Below, one piece after another: positions 19,087 through 27,400 of a stretch of 64,000 nucleotides of DNA. A program made the position numbers and the translations under genes. The notes beneath the pieces are model-generated. The model was not told where the DNA came from, did not search any database, and worked only from the letters and a program-made list of their open reading frames with translations. The stretch is taken from positions 1 to 64,000 of the forward strand of contig NZ_JASXSX010000004.1 of assembly GCF_032085515.1 (NCBI RefSeq), written 5' to 3'. The stretch's first letter is position 1; each line of letters begins with the position of its first letter. The stretch is from Gleimia hominis (lineage in GTDB: Bacteria > Actinomycetota > Actinomycetes > Actinomycetales > Actinomycetaceae).

Positions 19087-19098
19087 TGCTACAGGCCT
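18991..19098 (-). repeat. 36-bp tandem repeat, three copies, spanning the hmuU stop and hmuV start
   Basis: Units lie at 19063-19098, 19027-19062 and 18991-19026 (in order of transcription). Each begins AGGCCTGTAG or a variant and carries an ATG or GTG 13-15 bases later. Unit 1 contains the real TAG stop of hmuU and the first ATG of hmuV. In units 2 and 3 the same bases are read in frame as protein. The third unit is the most diverged. Confidence 0.88.
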
Positions 19099-20129
19099 TT
19101 CACCTTGAGGTTCGTGCGCAGGAGGATGAAGAACGTGGGGCCACCTACGAGGGCGGTGAAAACCCCGATGGGAAGGTCCGCGAATGAGATGAGGTTGCGG
19201 GCCGCCAGGTCGGACAGGGAAATGAGGAGCGCCCCACCGAGGATCGATGCGGGCAGGAGCACGCGGTTTATTGGCCCCAGCACTAACCGCAGTACGTGCG
19301 GCACAACGAGCCCAACGAAACTAACTACCCCCACGTATGCAACTGCCGCTGCGGTGAGCAATGCGGTAACGATAATTGCTTGCAGACGCAAGGACCTCAC
19401 GTTGGTGCCCACGTGGCCGGCAGCTGCTTCTCCGAGCGCGAGTGAGTCCAGTGGGTGCGCTAAAAACACGGCCCAAATAATCCCAATGGTACCGGCAACT
19501 GCTACGGTTCCCACCTGAGTCCACGACGCCCCGTTGAGGGACCCCATTTGCCAGAACACGATTTGGTCGCGCGTAGTAGTGGGAGCGATGAAAGTGGCGA
19601 TCGCGGTTAGGGCACCGCACACGGCGGTGACGGCGATACCCGTTAGGACCAGGGTGATCACGCGCGTGCCCCCACTACCGCGGGAAAGCGTGTAGACGAA
19701 GAAGGAGGCCAGTAGGCCGGTGAGGAACGCGGCGATCGGAACTGAATACCCGCCCACCGCGGTGGGGGCAAATACGATCGCCACGGCGGCCCCCACTGAC
19801 GCACCGGAGGACACGCCCACCACACCCGGTTCAGCCAGGGGGTTTGAGAACAGCGCTTGCATCACGGTGCCTGCTACCGCGAGTGCCGCTCCGACGATTA
19901 CTCCTAGAGCAACGCGGGGGAACCGGATGCTCCACAGAGTGGATTCCACCACCGGGTCCAGGGGAACTTGGGTGATTCCGAACGCGTTCGTGATGGCATG
20001 GAGCACTTCTTTAATTGGCACTGGATACTGCCCTATCGCCACGTTCAGCAACGTGGTTACCAGCAGGGCAGCGACCAGCACGATGAAGGTGATTAAGCGT
20101 CGTCTAGTTCGGCGCGCAACTTGGTCCAT
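19089..20129 (-). CDS. hmuU: Haemin ABC transporter permease (HmuU-like, FecCD family)
   Basis: The 346-residue protein has a basic N-terminus (DQVARRTRRRL) and about ten hydrophobic segments, the arrangement of FecCD/BtuC permeases. Family landmarks are FPRVALGVIVGAALAVAGTV and NPLAEPGVVGVSSGASVGAA in the first half and GLVVPHVLRLVLGP in the second. It starts 5 bases after hmuT and stops 2 bases before the first hmuV ATG, so all three are one operon. It would carry haem released by HmuT across the membrane. Confidence 0.9.
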   Translation of the reverse strand: MDQVARRTRRRLITFIVLVAALLVTTLLNVAIGQYPVPIKEVLHAITNAFGITQVPLDPVVESTLWSIRFPRVALGVIVGAALAVAGTVMQALFSNPLAEPGVVGVSSGASVGAAVAIVFAPTAVGGYSVPIAAFLTGLLASFFVYTLSRGSGGTRVITLVLTGIAVTAVCGALTAIATFIAPTTTRDQIVFWQMGSLNGASWTQVGTVAVAGTIGIIWAVFLAHPLDSLALGEAAAGHVGTNVRSLRLQAIIVTALLTAAAVAYVGVVSFVGLVVPHVLRLVLGPINRVLLPASILGGALLISLSDLAARNLISFADLPIGVFTALVGGPTFFILLRTNLKVKGL

Positions 20130-20134
20130 GCGGC

Positions 20135-21223
20135 TTATTTGACCCCGTAGATTGCTTTCGCGATGTTCAGCAGCACTTCCCCAGATTGGGGTCCGTACGA
20201 AAGGGCGATGCCATCTGGGATGGCAACAACGCGCTGGTTTTTACCCGCAGTCGTTTGGGCAACGCCGGGGCGGGCCATGAAGCTGTCCATCCCTCCGGCT
20301 GATTCGATGCCGCCAGTCATCGCGAAGATCACTTCTGGGTTGAGTTTAGCGAGCGATTCCGCGTTGGCTGGCACCAGGTCGCGGATATCGTTTTCCCCAG
20401 CTAGATCCCGCACCCCAAGGGACTTGAGAAGGCTGGAGGACATGGATCCGAGTATGAAGAAGATACCTTGTTTGCCCCGCACGTACAGGAACGCGCCCCC
20501 TAGGGGCTTTTCTGGTGCCCAGGTTTTGATTTTCTCTTCTGCCGCTTTGATCTCCTCGTCCGTGCGTTTAGCGAGGGCGTCACCGGCTTCATCTACGCCA
20601 AGTGCTTGCGCCACGTGTTTGGTGAGTTCACCGGTTTTTTCAAAACTGCGTTCACCGTCCATGAGCACCACGGATACCCCGTTTGTGGCACGCAACTGTT
20701 CGATCGCTTCGGGCGGACCTATGGAGTGGTCCACGAGAATGAGAGTGGGTTTGAGCGCGAGGATTGCTTCGACGTTTAGTTGGTGTCCGTTTTCGGTTAC
20801 CGTAGGCAAGTCTTTAAGTTGTTCTTCGGTGGAACTAACGGTTTTCCCAACGATGTTCTTGCCGTACCCGAGGGCGATGACTGTGCGCGACAGGGTGCCG
20901 TAAAGATCTAGCGCGAGGATGCGGCTAGTGTCGTTGACAGTCACTTCTTTACCTTCGAAGTCCGTGATTGTCGCCGGTAGTTTTTGTTCGTATTTGCCAT
21001 CTATGACCTCGGGGTCTTTCAGTTCCGGTACGGTCGTGAGGCCTTTGATGGCACGAGGGTCCGGGAGGTCCGGTGTTTTTTGAGAGGCGCTTGCCGACTG
21101 CGTGGGGGCGGTTTTTTCTGGCTTAGTTTCCGCGCTCCCGCACGCGGTGAGGATGAGGAGTGCGAATGCGAGCACGGCGGCGATCAGGCTGATGGTGCGA
21201 ATCTGACTCTTCGTTTTTAGCAT
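20135..21223 (-). CDS. hmuT: Haemin-binding lipoprotein (HmuT-like)
   Basis: The 362-residue protein starts with a lipoprotein signal whose lipobox is LTAC near residue 28, then a Lys/Pro/Ser linker and a type III periplasmic-binding fold (long central helix, TVNDTSRILALDLYGTLS and NVEAILALKPTLILVDHS). This class binds haem, siderophores or cobalamin. The neighbours hmuUV and the HtaA protein point to haem. It is 165 bases downstream of htaA, behind a strong stem-loop that may tune its level. Confidence 0.88.
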   Translation of the reverse strand: MLKTKSQIRTISLIAAVLAFALLILTACGSAETKPEKTAPTQSASASQKTPDLPDPRAIKGLTTVPELKDPEVIDGKYEQKLPATITDFEGKEVTVNDTSRILALDLYGTLSRTVIALGYGKNIVGKTVSSTEEQLKDLPTVTENGHQLNVEAILALKPTLILVDHSIGPPEAIEQLRATNGVSVVLMDGERSFEKTGELTKHVAQALGVDEAGDALAKRTDEEIKAAEEKIKTWAPEKPLGGAFLYVRGKQGIFFILGSMSSSLLKSLGVRDLAGENDIRDLVPANAESLAKLNPEVIFAMTGGIESAGGMDSFMARPGVAQTTAGKNQRVVAIPDGIALSYGPQSGEVLLNIAKAIYGVK

Positions 21224-21239
21224 GAGGTGTCCAATCTGC

Positions 21240-21263
21240 GGGGCGGAGGTTTCCCTCCGCCCC
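21240..21263 (-). other. Strong stem-loop between htaA and hmuT
   Basis: GGGGCGGAGG (21240-21249) pairs perfectly with CCTCCGCCCC (21254-21263) across a 4-base loop, giving a 10-bp GC-rich stem 17 bases before the hmuT start. There is no U-run after it on the minus strand. It is likely a processing, stability or attenuation element inside the operon and could also block ribosome entry at hmuT. Confidence 0.6.
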
Positions 21264-21388
21264 CTTCGGTGTCGCCAGCCAGTTCCAAGTGGTCGGTGGT
21301 TAGTGCGGAATCTGGCTGGCGTTCCGGTTCTTGTGGTACCTAGCCGTCACCTGCAGTTTTGGTGAGCAGGTTCGTCTAGGCGATCTGG

Positions 21389-23077
21389 TTAGGCGCGGCG
21401 GTGGCGTAGCACTAGTGCACCGGCGCCTACTACCGCTAGGAGGACACTCGCGTACACGAGGCTGATGTTGTCCGCACCGGTTGAAGCCAATCCACCTGCC
21501 TGCTGGCCATCAGCCACCTTGTTGCCATACGCGTCGTATTGAATGAGCTCCCCAGTATTTGGGTCACACGCCGAAGCGGGGGTGGTCGATACGCTCAGTG
21601 AGAAGTTATCCATCTTCTCTCCCACTTCGTAGAACCCAGCGAATCCAGCTGCTCCCTTGGCCGTCAGATTCACTGAGGAAGCCGACACGCTCAGCTGATT
21701 CCCACTAGCGGTAACGTTCGACAGCGCTACGTTCGCGAAGTGGATCCGCCCGTAGTTCACAACTTTGCCATCAATTCCCGCTGAACTGATGTTGAGGTAG
21801 ATAGCGCCGCTGTTGCCGTTAATCTGTACCGATGGGTTAGAAATCTTGGTGTTCAAGATACCTTTGTGGCCCGTAAAATGAACGGTACCTTTGAAGTGGA
21901 GCGTACCTTGCTTTTTGGCTTTGTCGTACAGGCCGCCGCCCGTTTGGAATCCGAATGCGGAACCCGACCAGGTGGCCCCATTGCTTAGGTCCCAACCACC
22001 TTTAGCGATTGATCCGCGGATGTAAGACGTGAACGAGGAACGGAGCGGCCAGCTCATTGATCCGGCCGTGACCCGCACGCGATTCCCATCAACCTTGCAT
22101 TCTTTCTTTGTAGATGCTTTGGACTTGTTTTGTTTTGCCGGTTTCTTATTCGGCGTGGCAGGAGCCGGCTTGTGCTGCTTAGGCTTCTCAGTAGTATTGT
22201 TTCCAGGCTTCTCAGTGGTATTGTTTCCGGGTTTCTCTTCGGAGTTGTTGTTTGCCCCTGGTTCCTCAGTTGGTTTTGATTCCTCTGGATCGTCATTCTC
22301 GGGATCGTTTGCACCCGGATTCTCGGGTTCCGGCTTTTCTTCAGCTGCTTTGCTTTGCTGCAGGGTTACTTCGATTCCCGACATGTCTTTACCTGCGTCG
22401 TAGAACCCACCGAAAGCTGCCACCCCGGATTCTAGGAGCGTTCCGCTTTTGGCTTTGAATGTAATTTGGTCGCCTTCAGTTTCAACGTTAATTTGAGGGA
22501 TGCTTGCGATGTCTACGCGTTTGTAATCGACCAGTTCCCCTTTGGTGGTCGTATCTACGTACTTGCGGGATTTAACCTCGGCGGAAATCACGCCGCTTTG
22601 CGTGCCACCAGCTGCTTTATCGCCGCCAGTTAGTTTAATGGTGGGGTTCGCGATGGTCATTTCTAGGATCCCACCGTGCCCCGTCATCTGGACTGTGCCG
22701 TGGAATCTAATTTCTCCGCCTGGTTTGTTGGGATCTAGTTGCTGACCCGTTTCAGTTTTGAAGTTAAAGCTTTGGACTTTGCCGTTACCATCTTTGATTG
22801 TGGAGGCGCCATCAGAAACCTCAATTTTACCGTGGGCAATGGGGCCCTGAATGTAGCCCAGAAAACTGTCGCGCACAGCCCAGTTAAGATCCCCCGTTAC
22901 CATCTTTTTGTCTGAGGCCGCACGCTCGTTTTGCGCACTGCTTGTCGCTACAACTGCTCCACCATTAGATGCAGCTGTGTCCACCGCATATGCGGGCAAC
23001 ACTCCCATGCTGGTCACAAGGGCTGCTAACGCGATAATGGAAGAGCTTTTCCGCGTTAAACTCCGTCTGGTTGACAC
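21389..23077 (-). CDS. htaA: Cell-surface haem-binding protein with two HtaA domains and sortase-like anchor
   Basis: The 562-residue protein has a signal peptide ending near ...LPAYA (residue 31), HtaA domain 1 (about 55-235), a Pro/Glu/Asn-rich linker with EKPGNNTT repeats (about 240-330), HtaA domain 2 (about 335-510), and a C-terminal LASTG motif near residue 530 followed by a membrane span and RHRRA. Both domains keep the Tyr, His, Tyr positions known to matter for haem in corynebacterial HtaA: SFLGYI/SFTSYI, TGHGGI/TGHKGI and GGFYDAG/AGFYEVG. It probably takes haem from host proteins and passes it to HmuT. It is the first gene behind a DtxR/IdeR box. Confidence 0.92.
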   Translation of the reverse strand: MSTRRSLTRKSSSIIALAALVTSMGVLPAYAVDTAASNGGAVVATSSAQNERAASDKKMVTGDLNWAVRDSFLGYIQGPIAHGKIEVSDGASTIKDGNGKVQSFNFKTETGQQLDPNKPGGEIRFHGTVQMTGHGGILEMTIANPTIKLTGGDKAAGGTQSGVISAEVKSRKYVDTTTKGELVDYKRVDIASIPQINVETEGDQITFKAKSGTLLESGVAAFGGFYDAGKDMSGIEVTLQQSKAAEEKPEPENPGANDPENDDPEESKPTEEPGANNNSEEKPGNNTTEKPGNNTTEKPKQHKPAPATPNKKPAKQNKSKASTKKECKVDGNRVRVTAGSMSWPLRSSFTSYIRGSIAKGGWDLSNGATWSGSAFGFQTGGGLYDKAKKQGTLHFKGTVHFTGHKGILNTKISNPSVQINGNSGAIYLNISSAGIDGKVVNYGRIHFANVALSNVTASGNQLSVSASSVNLTAKGAAGFAGFYEVGEKMDNFSLSVSTTPASACDPNTGELIQYDAYGNKVADGQQAGGLASTGADNISLVYASVLLAVVGAGALVLRHRRA

Positions 23078-23201
23078 GTTTACTGTTTCCTTTCAGTTAT
23101 TCAAATGCCTAAGTGCACGAAAGTCCGTTCAAGACGTGCCTACATAAGCGAGTTACCTGAATAAATGCATGGATTCTACGAATAAAACCCATTCCACATA
23201 T

Positions 23202-23220
23202 TCAGGTAAGCCTTGCCTAA
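23202..23220 (-). promoter_or_regulatory. DtxR/IdeR box upstream of htaA-hmuTUV
   Basis: TCAGGTAAGCCTTGCCTAA matches the DtxR-family consensus TTAGGTTAGCCTAACCTAA at 15 of 19 positions, including both AGG and CCTAA flanks. It sits 125 bases upstream of the htaA start, so it would cover a promoter with a long leader. It predicts repression of haem uptake by DtxR when iron is ample. Confidence 0.72.
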
Positions 23221-23335
23221 TTTAACATAAGAATAGCTGTTGTGTAACCCCCGACGTACCGTACATGTATTGGCCGCAAAGATCCGGTGGTGCCTGACAT
23301 ATTCTGACCGCATGCCGCGCGCTTAGAGGTATTAA

Positions 23336-23521
23336 CGACGATGTGGTGTTGATTTAGCACGAGTTAAGGTTGCAAAGAAATTAATGGCGGCTTACCAGTT
23401 AGCATCGAAGGTTGACAAGAGAGTGCTTCTCGATTCTGCTGCGACCTATGTCAACCCGCTCCCGTTGGTGTGCCTCCACGTTTTCTTTAAGTTGGTGTGC
23501 CCCCTGTCTTCTTTAATTTGA
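23336..23521 (+). pseudogene. Probable transposase/integrase N-terminal remnant
   Basis: The frame closes with TGA at 23519-23521 and opens just after a TAA, with no proper start. Its translation (LMAAYQLASKVDKRVLLDSA and then a run without similarity) resembles the N-terminus of integrase-type transposases, which typically read YxxASKxxKxxILDxxxxxTGW. The conserved TGW...R block is absent. It is far too short to encode an enzyme. The match is from memory of the family pattern and is weak. Confidence 0.3.
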
Positions 23522-23980
23522 TGAAAATGGGAGGTTTTGAGCCCGCTGAGAAAGGTTCGACCAAAAGCCAAGGATCTTGTGGTCCGCCTTGCCAAAGACC
23601 GGATTATTCCTGAGGGTGGGCGGTGCAGACTGAGTGCTAAGTCGACAGCACCGAAGCTGGGGCGTGGCATACGGGTCGCCAGTGGATCCAGGCGCTCAAC
23701 CAAGCTACTTAACTTTAAACCAGGGTGAATAAGATCTTGCACTCACGATTAATGCTCTTCTTCTCGCACAGAAAAAGTGCAGGATACGCAGGCAATCAAA
23801 CCAACTGAAGATTCCTGTTGTATTACCTGGTGTGCGGAGTTGCGGCGTTTAGGTGACTAAGAAGAATAATCATTTATACGCAGCAGTAAGTAGGGTACTA
23901 CGACACTGATCTCACGTTAGCTGGATTTAGTTCGGTGGGATCGTCTGCTTCTGAACGCCCACACCTAAGAAATATGGTTG

Positions 23981-24053
23981 TGGAGCTAGGGGGATTCGAA
24001 CCCCCGACCTTCTCATTGCGAACGAGACGCGCTACCAACTGCGCCATAGCCCC
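23981..24053 (-). tRNA. tRNA-Ala (anticodon CGC)
   Basis: On the minus strand the gene starts GGGGCTATGGCGCAG. It has a D arm, an anticodon stem TCTCG/TGAGA with loop TTCGCAA (anticodon CGC), and a T arm GGGGGTTCGAATCCCCC. The acceptor stem GGGGCTA pairs with TAGCTCC with one G-U. The length is 73 bases with discriminator A, and CCA is not encoded. Confidence 0.95.
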
Positions 24054-24151
24054 TTAGAGCATAAATAATCTTACACTCTCACCACGTCAAAAGCACATTC
24101 GCTCAGTGTGTTCTCCCGCACGCTCAAGAATGCTTCTGACGTGGCGCAAGA

Positions 24152-25219
24152 TCACTGGGCACGACGCTGCTGCAAAACCTCTTCAAGGTCAAACGCAACT
24201 GGAGCGTTCTGCGCAGCCTCATCAGACGACACCGCATCCGTACCCATCGGTGTTGCCGCAACCGGCCGGGCAGGCACCTTCGCTACAACCTGGTCGCCCT
24301 CAGACACGACATCAATCTCCCACTGCCTACGCGGCGCCTTCGGAGCCTTCTGGTACAGCGGTGCCGGCACCGGACGGGGAATCCACCCGCCGGGAAGCGT
24401 CCCCTTAGATTCAGCACCCTCCTCAGGGGAATCATCAAGATTCGTATGCTCACCATCAGTATCACCATTGGAGCCCACAGGAGTTTGCGAATCGCCCGCA
24501 GCATCCGAATCAGCTGACGAACCATCGGCTTCCGGCACGTCGCTAGAACGCTCATAAGATTTAGAGGCATGTTTGTCAATCCGCGTGCGCAAGGATTCCC
24601 ACCGACCTTGCTCGCGTTCAATGTTAGACCGCAAACGCTCCAACACAGCATCCTCGTCAGCAGCGGCAGATGCGGACCGTCGGTATGCCAAACGCCCCTC
24701 AACAACCACGCCAATCAACGCCACGGTTGGAACAACCACCCACGCGGGTGAAAACGATCCGAACACCGCAGCTACCACAAACGCAACCAGGAGCATCAAA
24801 GAAAAGCCCGCCGCGAAAAGACGCCGCTGCCCAGCCGCGTTCTCACGTGCAATCCGCGCCGCACGCGCGGACCGCAACCGCGCCAACTGCCGCGACGTGG
24901 CAGGAACCTCACGAGACGTATCACTCAGCCTGCTCATAACACCGACTTCCCTACTCTGCACCCCGAAACCATCACGCTCCCGACCAGCCCGAGGCCACTG
25001 GCCGCCCGGGGATGACGCCAACAACCGTGGTTGCTCACGGCGCACCTCCCCGCACACTTGCATTCGGCGAACATTCCAGTCCAACACCGTTAACCCCGAA
25101 GAGAAACGCGATTCAACCGGTAGATTCACCTTGTATTCACGAGCACGAATCAAGTTAGGCATTGCGTAACCGCCCAGCAGTAGTGCAAACACCACCACCA
25201 GCCACCCAACAAAACTCAC
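24152..25219 (-). CDS. Membrane protein with disordered tail, GlpR-like (Glp receptor homologue)
   Basis: I place the start at GTG 25219, giving 355 residues. An open frame extends further upstream, but that part overlaps the GNAT gene and has shadow-like composition. The product has one membrane span at the N-terminus, a conserved loop with REYKVNLPVESRFSSGLTVL, an Arg/Ala-rich helix (QLARLRSARAARIAREN), two adjacent spans (about 155-200), and a long acidic Ser/Asp/Pro-rich cytoplasmic tail. The gene order gephyrin-like protein, GNAT, membrane protein matches the corynebacterial glp cluster, in which the membrane protein (GlpR) recruits Glp and links the FtsZ ring to the elongation machinery. 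The functional transfer is inference from synteny and topology. Confidence 0.6.
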   Translation of the reverse strand: MSFVGWLVVVFALLLGGYAMPNLIRAREYKVNLPVESRFSSGLTVLDWNVRRMQVCGEVRREQPRLLASSPGGQWPRAGRERDGFGVQSREVGVMSRLSDTSREVPATSRQLARLRSARAARIARENAAGQRRLFAAGFSLMLLVAFVVAAVFGSFSPAWVVVPTVALIGVVVEGRLAYRRSASAAADEDAVLERLRSNIEREQGRWESLRTRIDKHASKSYERSSDVPEADGSSADSDAAGDSQTPVGSNGDTDGEHTNLDDSPEEGAESKGTLPGGWIPRPVPAPLYQKAPKAPRRQWEIDVVSEGDQVVAKVPARPVAATPMGTDAVSSDEAAQNAPVAFDLEEVLQQRRAQ

Positions 25220-25274
25220 TCCCCTATAATTACATGCTTGTGATTCGTTTTTTAGTGCCCCCTCGGCGTGTCCT

Positions 25275-25994
25275 CTAGACGCTCGGGCGCGAGCCATACA
25301 GCGCCGCCACCAAACCACCCTCAGGCAAGGTCTGCTCATCAATCGCAAAAGAAGCATGATCACGCCACCGGCCAGCAATACACATGTAGCGCTCACGCAC
25401 CCCCTCATACCGCAAACCCAAACGACGCACAAGACCAATTGAAGGTCCGTTCTCGGGGCGAATATTAATCTCCACCCGGTGAACCCCAAGCTCACCAATC
25501 AGCAAATCAATACACGCGGCCACAACAAACGTGCCAATCCCCTGCCCCGCGTACTTCTCTGCCAACCAATACCCCAGCGAAGTGGAGCACAACGCGCCCC
25601 GCACCATGTCGGACGCCGTTACTAAACCCGCAACTTCCCCATCTACCTCCACCATCATCGGCAGCGTAGTGCCCTCACGGACCTCCCGATCACACCGCTC
25701 CTGATACTGCGCAAGCGTGGGCAACTGCTCAGTAGATTTTGGTGGCAAACTCGCCTCCCACGGCGACAAAAAACGCCGGTTTTGGGCACGCACATCCTCC
25801 AACCGCCGATGATCATCACCCAGCGCAGGACGCAAAACTATCGTTCCCACCCCCACCGGGCCCTTAACGTACCCGCGGCCCACCGGGTCCTCAAACACCA
25901 ACAGGCACTGGTTGTACGGCACTCCCCACACGCGTGCCGACCCGTGCGAAAACCAGTGCAATAAACCGCGCATACTCAATCCAAAATCATGCAC
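25275..25994 (-). CDS. GNAT family N-acetyltransferase (RimJ-like)
   Basis: The 239-residue protein shows the RimJ/RimL-type fold: an N-terminal strand region (VGTIVLRPALGDDHRRLEDVR), an acceptor region, the acetyl-CoA binding stretch SLGYWLAEKYAGQGIGTFVVAA with the Q-G-I-G-T pattern, and the C-terminal RVEINIRPENGPSIGLVRRLG. It would transfer acetyl groups to a protein N-terminus or a small amine. Its start overlaps the upstream gephyrin-like gene by 19 bases; a second ATG seven codons in is equally possible. It lies between glp and the GlpR-like gene, as in other actinobacteria. Confidence 0.85.
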   Translation of the reverse strand: MHDFGLSMRGLLHWFSHGSARVWGVPYNQCLLVFEDPVGRGYVKGPVGVGTIVLRPALGDDHRRLEDVRAQNRRFLSPWEASLPPKSTEQLPTLAQYQERCDREVREGTTLPMMVEVDGEVAGLVTASDMVRGALCSTSLGYWLAEKYAGQGIGTFVVAACIDLLIGELGVHRVEINIRPENGPSIGLVRRLGLRYEGVRERYMCIAGRWRDHASFAIDEQTLPEGGLVAALYGSRPSV

Positions 25995-27187
25995 GCCAAC
26001 GTGTCGCCCGGCTGCACATCAGTCACATCCTCCGGCACAACCGCGAGCGCATTAGAATTCGCCAACGCCGACAGCAGCAGGGCCGTCGGCGTGCCCTGCA
26101 CCGTTGCCCTGTACCCGCCGCGGGGTTCGCCCGACAGGCGGACCCGCACAAACTCGCGCCGCCCTTTAGGGGAATACCAGCCACTATCCACCCGCGCGTG
26201 CACAGTGGGGCGATTCAGCTGACTCCACCCCTGCATCGCCCGAACCGCGGGGCGGACATACACCTCAAACCCCACCTGTGCCGAAACCGGGTCGCCCGGC
26301 AAGCAGAAAATCGGGGTGCCATCCCCCACCTTGCCCACGCCGAGTACGTGACCGGGCCACGCCGCCACGGAATCGAACCGGACGGTGCCGAGCAACCCCA
26401 GTACCTCCCGGACCGTGTCCCCGGACCCGTACGAAATCCCCCCGGTCGTCACAATCAGGTCCGCACGCACCAACTGGTCTTCGATTGTTTGCCGCAGCGT
26501 AGCGCGCTCATCGGGTACCGCTGCCACCCGGAACGTTTGCGCGCCCGCGTCCGCAACCGCTGTGGCGAGCGCGTGTCCGTTCGCGTCAAACACAGAACCG
26601 GGGCGCGCCGGCTGGCCGGGTTCCACGATTTCGTCGCCAATAGAAATGATCACTACGCGCGGCCTGGGGTGCACCAGCACCCGGTTGCGCCCAACCCCTG
26701 CGATCAGCGCGATTTGCCGCGATGACACGCGCGTGCCCCGTTTGATCACCACGTCCCCGGCCCGCACATCTTGCGCGCGGGGGCGGATATTCTCCGCTTC
26801 CACTACTTCGCGCGTCACCTGTACCTTCGCTTCCCCAAGGTCCGTGTGTTCCAAGGCCACAACCGCGTTCGCTCCAGTTGGAATCGGGGCGCCTGAGGCG
26901 ATGCGCACCGCCCCGTTTTTAATGGTCGCCATCGGGTCCACATCACCTGCGTGCAGTTCCGCGGTGACGTTCAGTTCGATGGGGTTGTCTGCACTTGCTC
27001 CTTCGAGGTCCCCGGTGCGCACCGCGTAACCGTCACACCCCGCCAGGTCCGCTACGGGGAGGTCGAAGGGCGCTTGCACGTCTTCTGCGAGGACGCATCC
27101 GATCGCGTCCGCTAAAAGCACTTCCAGAGGTGGTTGCGGCCCCACCGCTTCTTGACAATCGCGGTAAAACCCGGCAACGGTGCGCAT
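25976..27187 (-). CDS. Gephyrin/MoeA-like protein (Glp-like)
   Basis: The 403-residue protein has the MoeA domain series: an N-terminal segment with LAGCDGYAVR, the hot-dog-like domain II, the MPT-binding domain with IISIGDEIVEPG and VTTGGISYGSGDTVREVL, then GDPVSAQVGFEVYVRP, and the C-terminal domain IV. Canonical MoeA proteins read SAMDGYAV and GGVSVGxxD at the first and third of these, so the substrate-facing residues differ. In Corynebacterium glutamicum a protein of this subtype (Glp) binds FtsZ and works in cell division. The cluster with a GNAT and a GlpR-like gene favours that role. Molybdopterin-molybdenum transferase is the alternative. The ATG follows CTGGAG. Confidence 0.75.
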   Translation of the reverse strand: MRTVAGFYRDCQEAVGPQPPLEVLLADAIGCVLAEDVQAPFDLPVADLAGCDGYAVRTGDLEGASADNPIELNVTAELHAGDVDPMATIKNGAVRIASGAPIPTGANAVVALEHTDLGEAKVQVTREVVEAENIRPRAQDVRAGDVVIKRGTRVSSRQIALIAGVGRNRVLVHPRPRVVIISIGDEIVEPGQPARPGSVFDANGHALATAVADAGAQTFRVAAVPDERATLRQTIEDQLVRADLIVTTGGISYGSGDTVREVLGLLGTVRFDSVAAWPGHVLGVGKVGDGTPIFCLPGDPVSAQVGFEVYVRPAVRAMQGWSQLNRPTVHARVDSGWYSPKGRREFVRVRLSGEPRGGYRATVQGTPTALLLSALANSNALAVVPEDVTDVQPGDTLACMILD

Positions 27188-27322
27188 CTATAGCTCCAGT
27201 TCCTCTTCTGTTCCCTACCTATGGTGCAACTTTGCTGGGTAACCGCGTGTAGCTGCCCTGCAAATCTAGTTGCTGTGGTTTCACCTGTGGGCAGCGTGGA
27301 TTCTTTAGTGCTGCGCGCAGTG

Positions 27323-27349
27323 AAACTAACGCTTCAAGTACGTTAGTTT
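27323..27349. promoter_or_regulatory. Inverted repeat between glp-like gene and cyclo-ligase gene
   Basis: AAACTAACG (27323-27331) and CGTTAGTTT (27341-27349) are exact inverted 9-base arms with a 9-base spacer. The region lies between divergent genes, so an operator is more likely than a terminator. No regulator can be assigned. Confidence 0.4.
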
Positions 27350-27400
27350 ACCATTGTGTGCGCGCCGGTTCGCAGTTCATCCACATGGGATAATGAGGTC

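Larger units (their letters stand above)
23078..23980. other. Long intergenic stretch between htaA and tRNA-Ala
   Basis: This holds the htaA leader and DtxR box at its left end and a probable transposase remnant (23336-23521). There is also an imperfect 27-bp duplication beginning TTGGTGTGCC (about 23464-23517). The rest is AT-richer than its neighbours and shows no gene I can support. A 63-codon frame at 23537-23728 and its antisense have no recognisable similarity and look random. Confidence 0.5.

Noticed and set aside
23537..23728. A 63-codon + frame with a basic sequence near the transposase remnant
   Set aside because: It has no recognisable domain, no start context, and an equally long antisense frame, so coding is not supported.
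25220..25498. The upstream extension of the GlpR-like frame
   Set aside because: It overlaps the GNAT coding region, has Cys/Arg/Leu-rich shadow composition and lacks family similarity. A later GTG is preferred.
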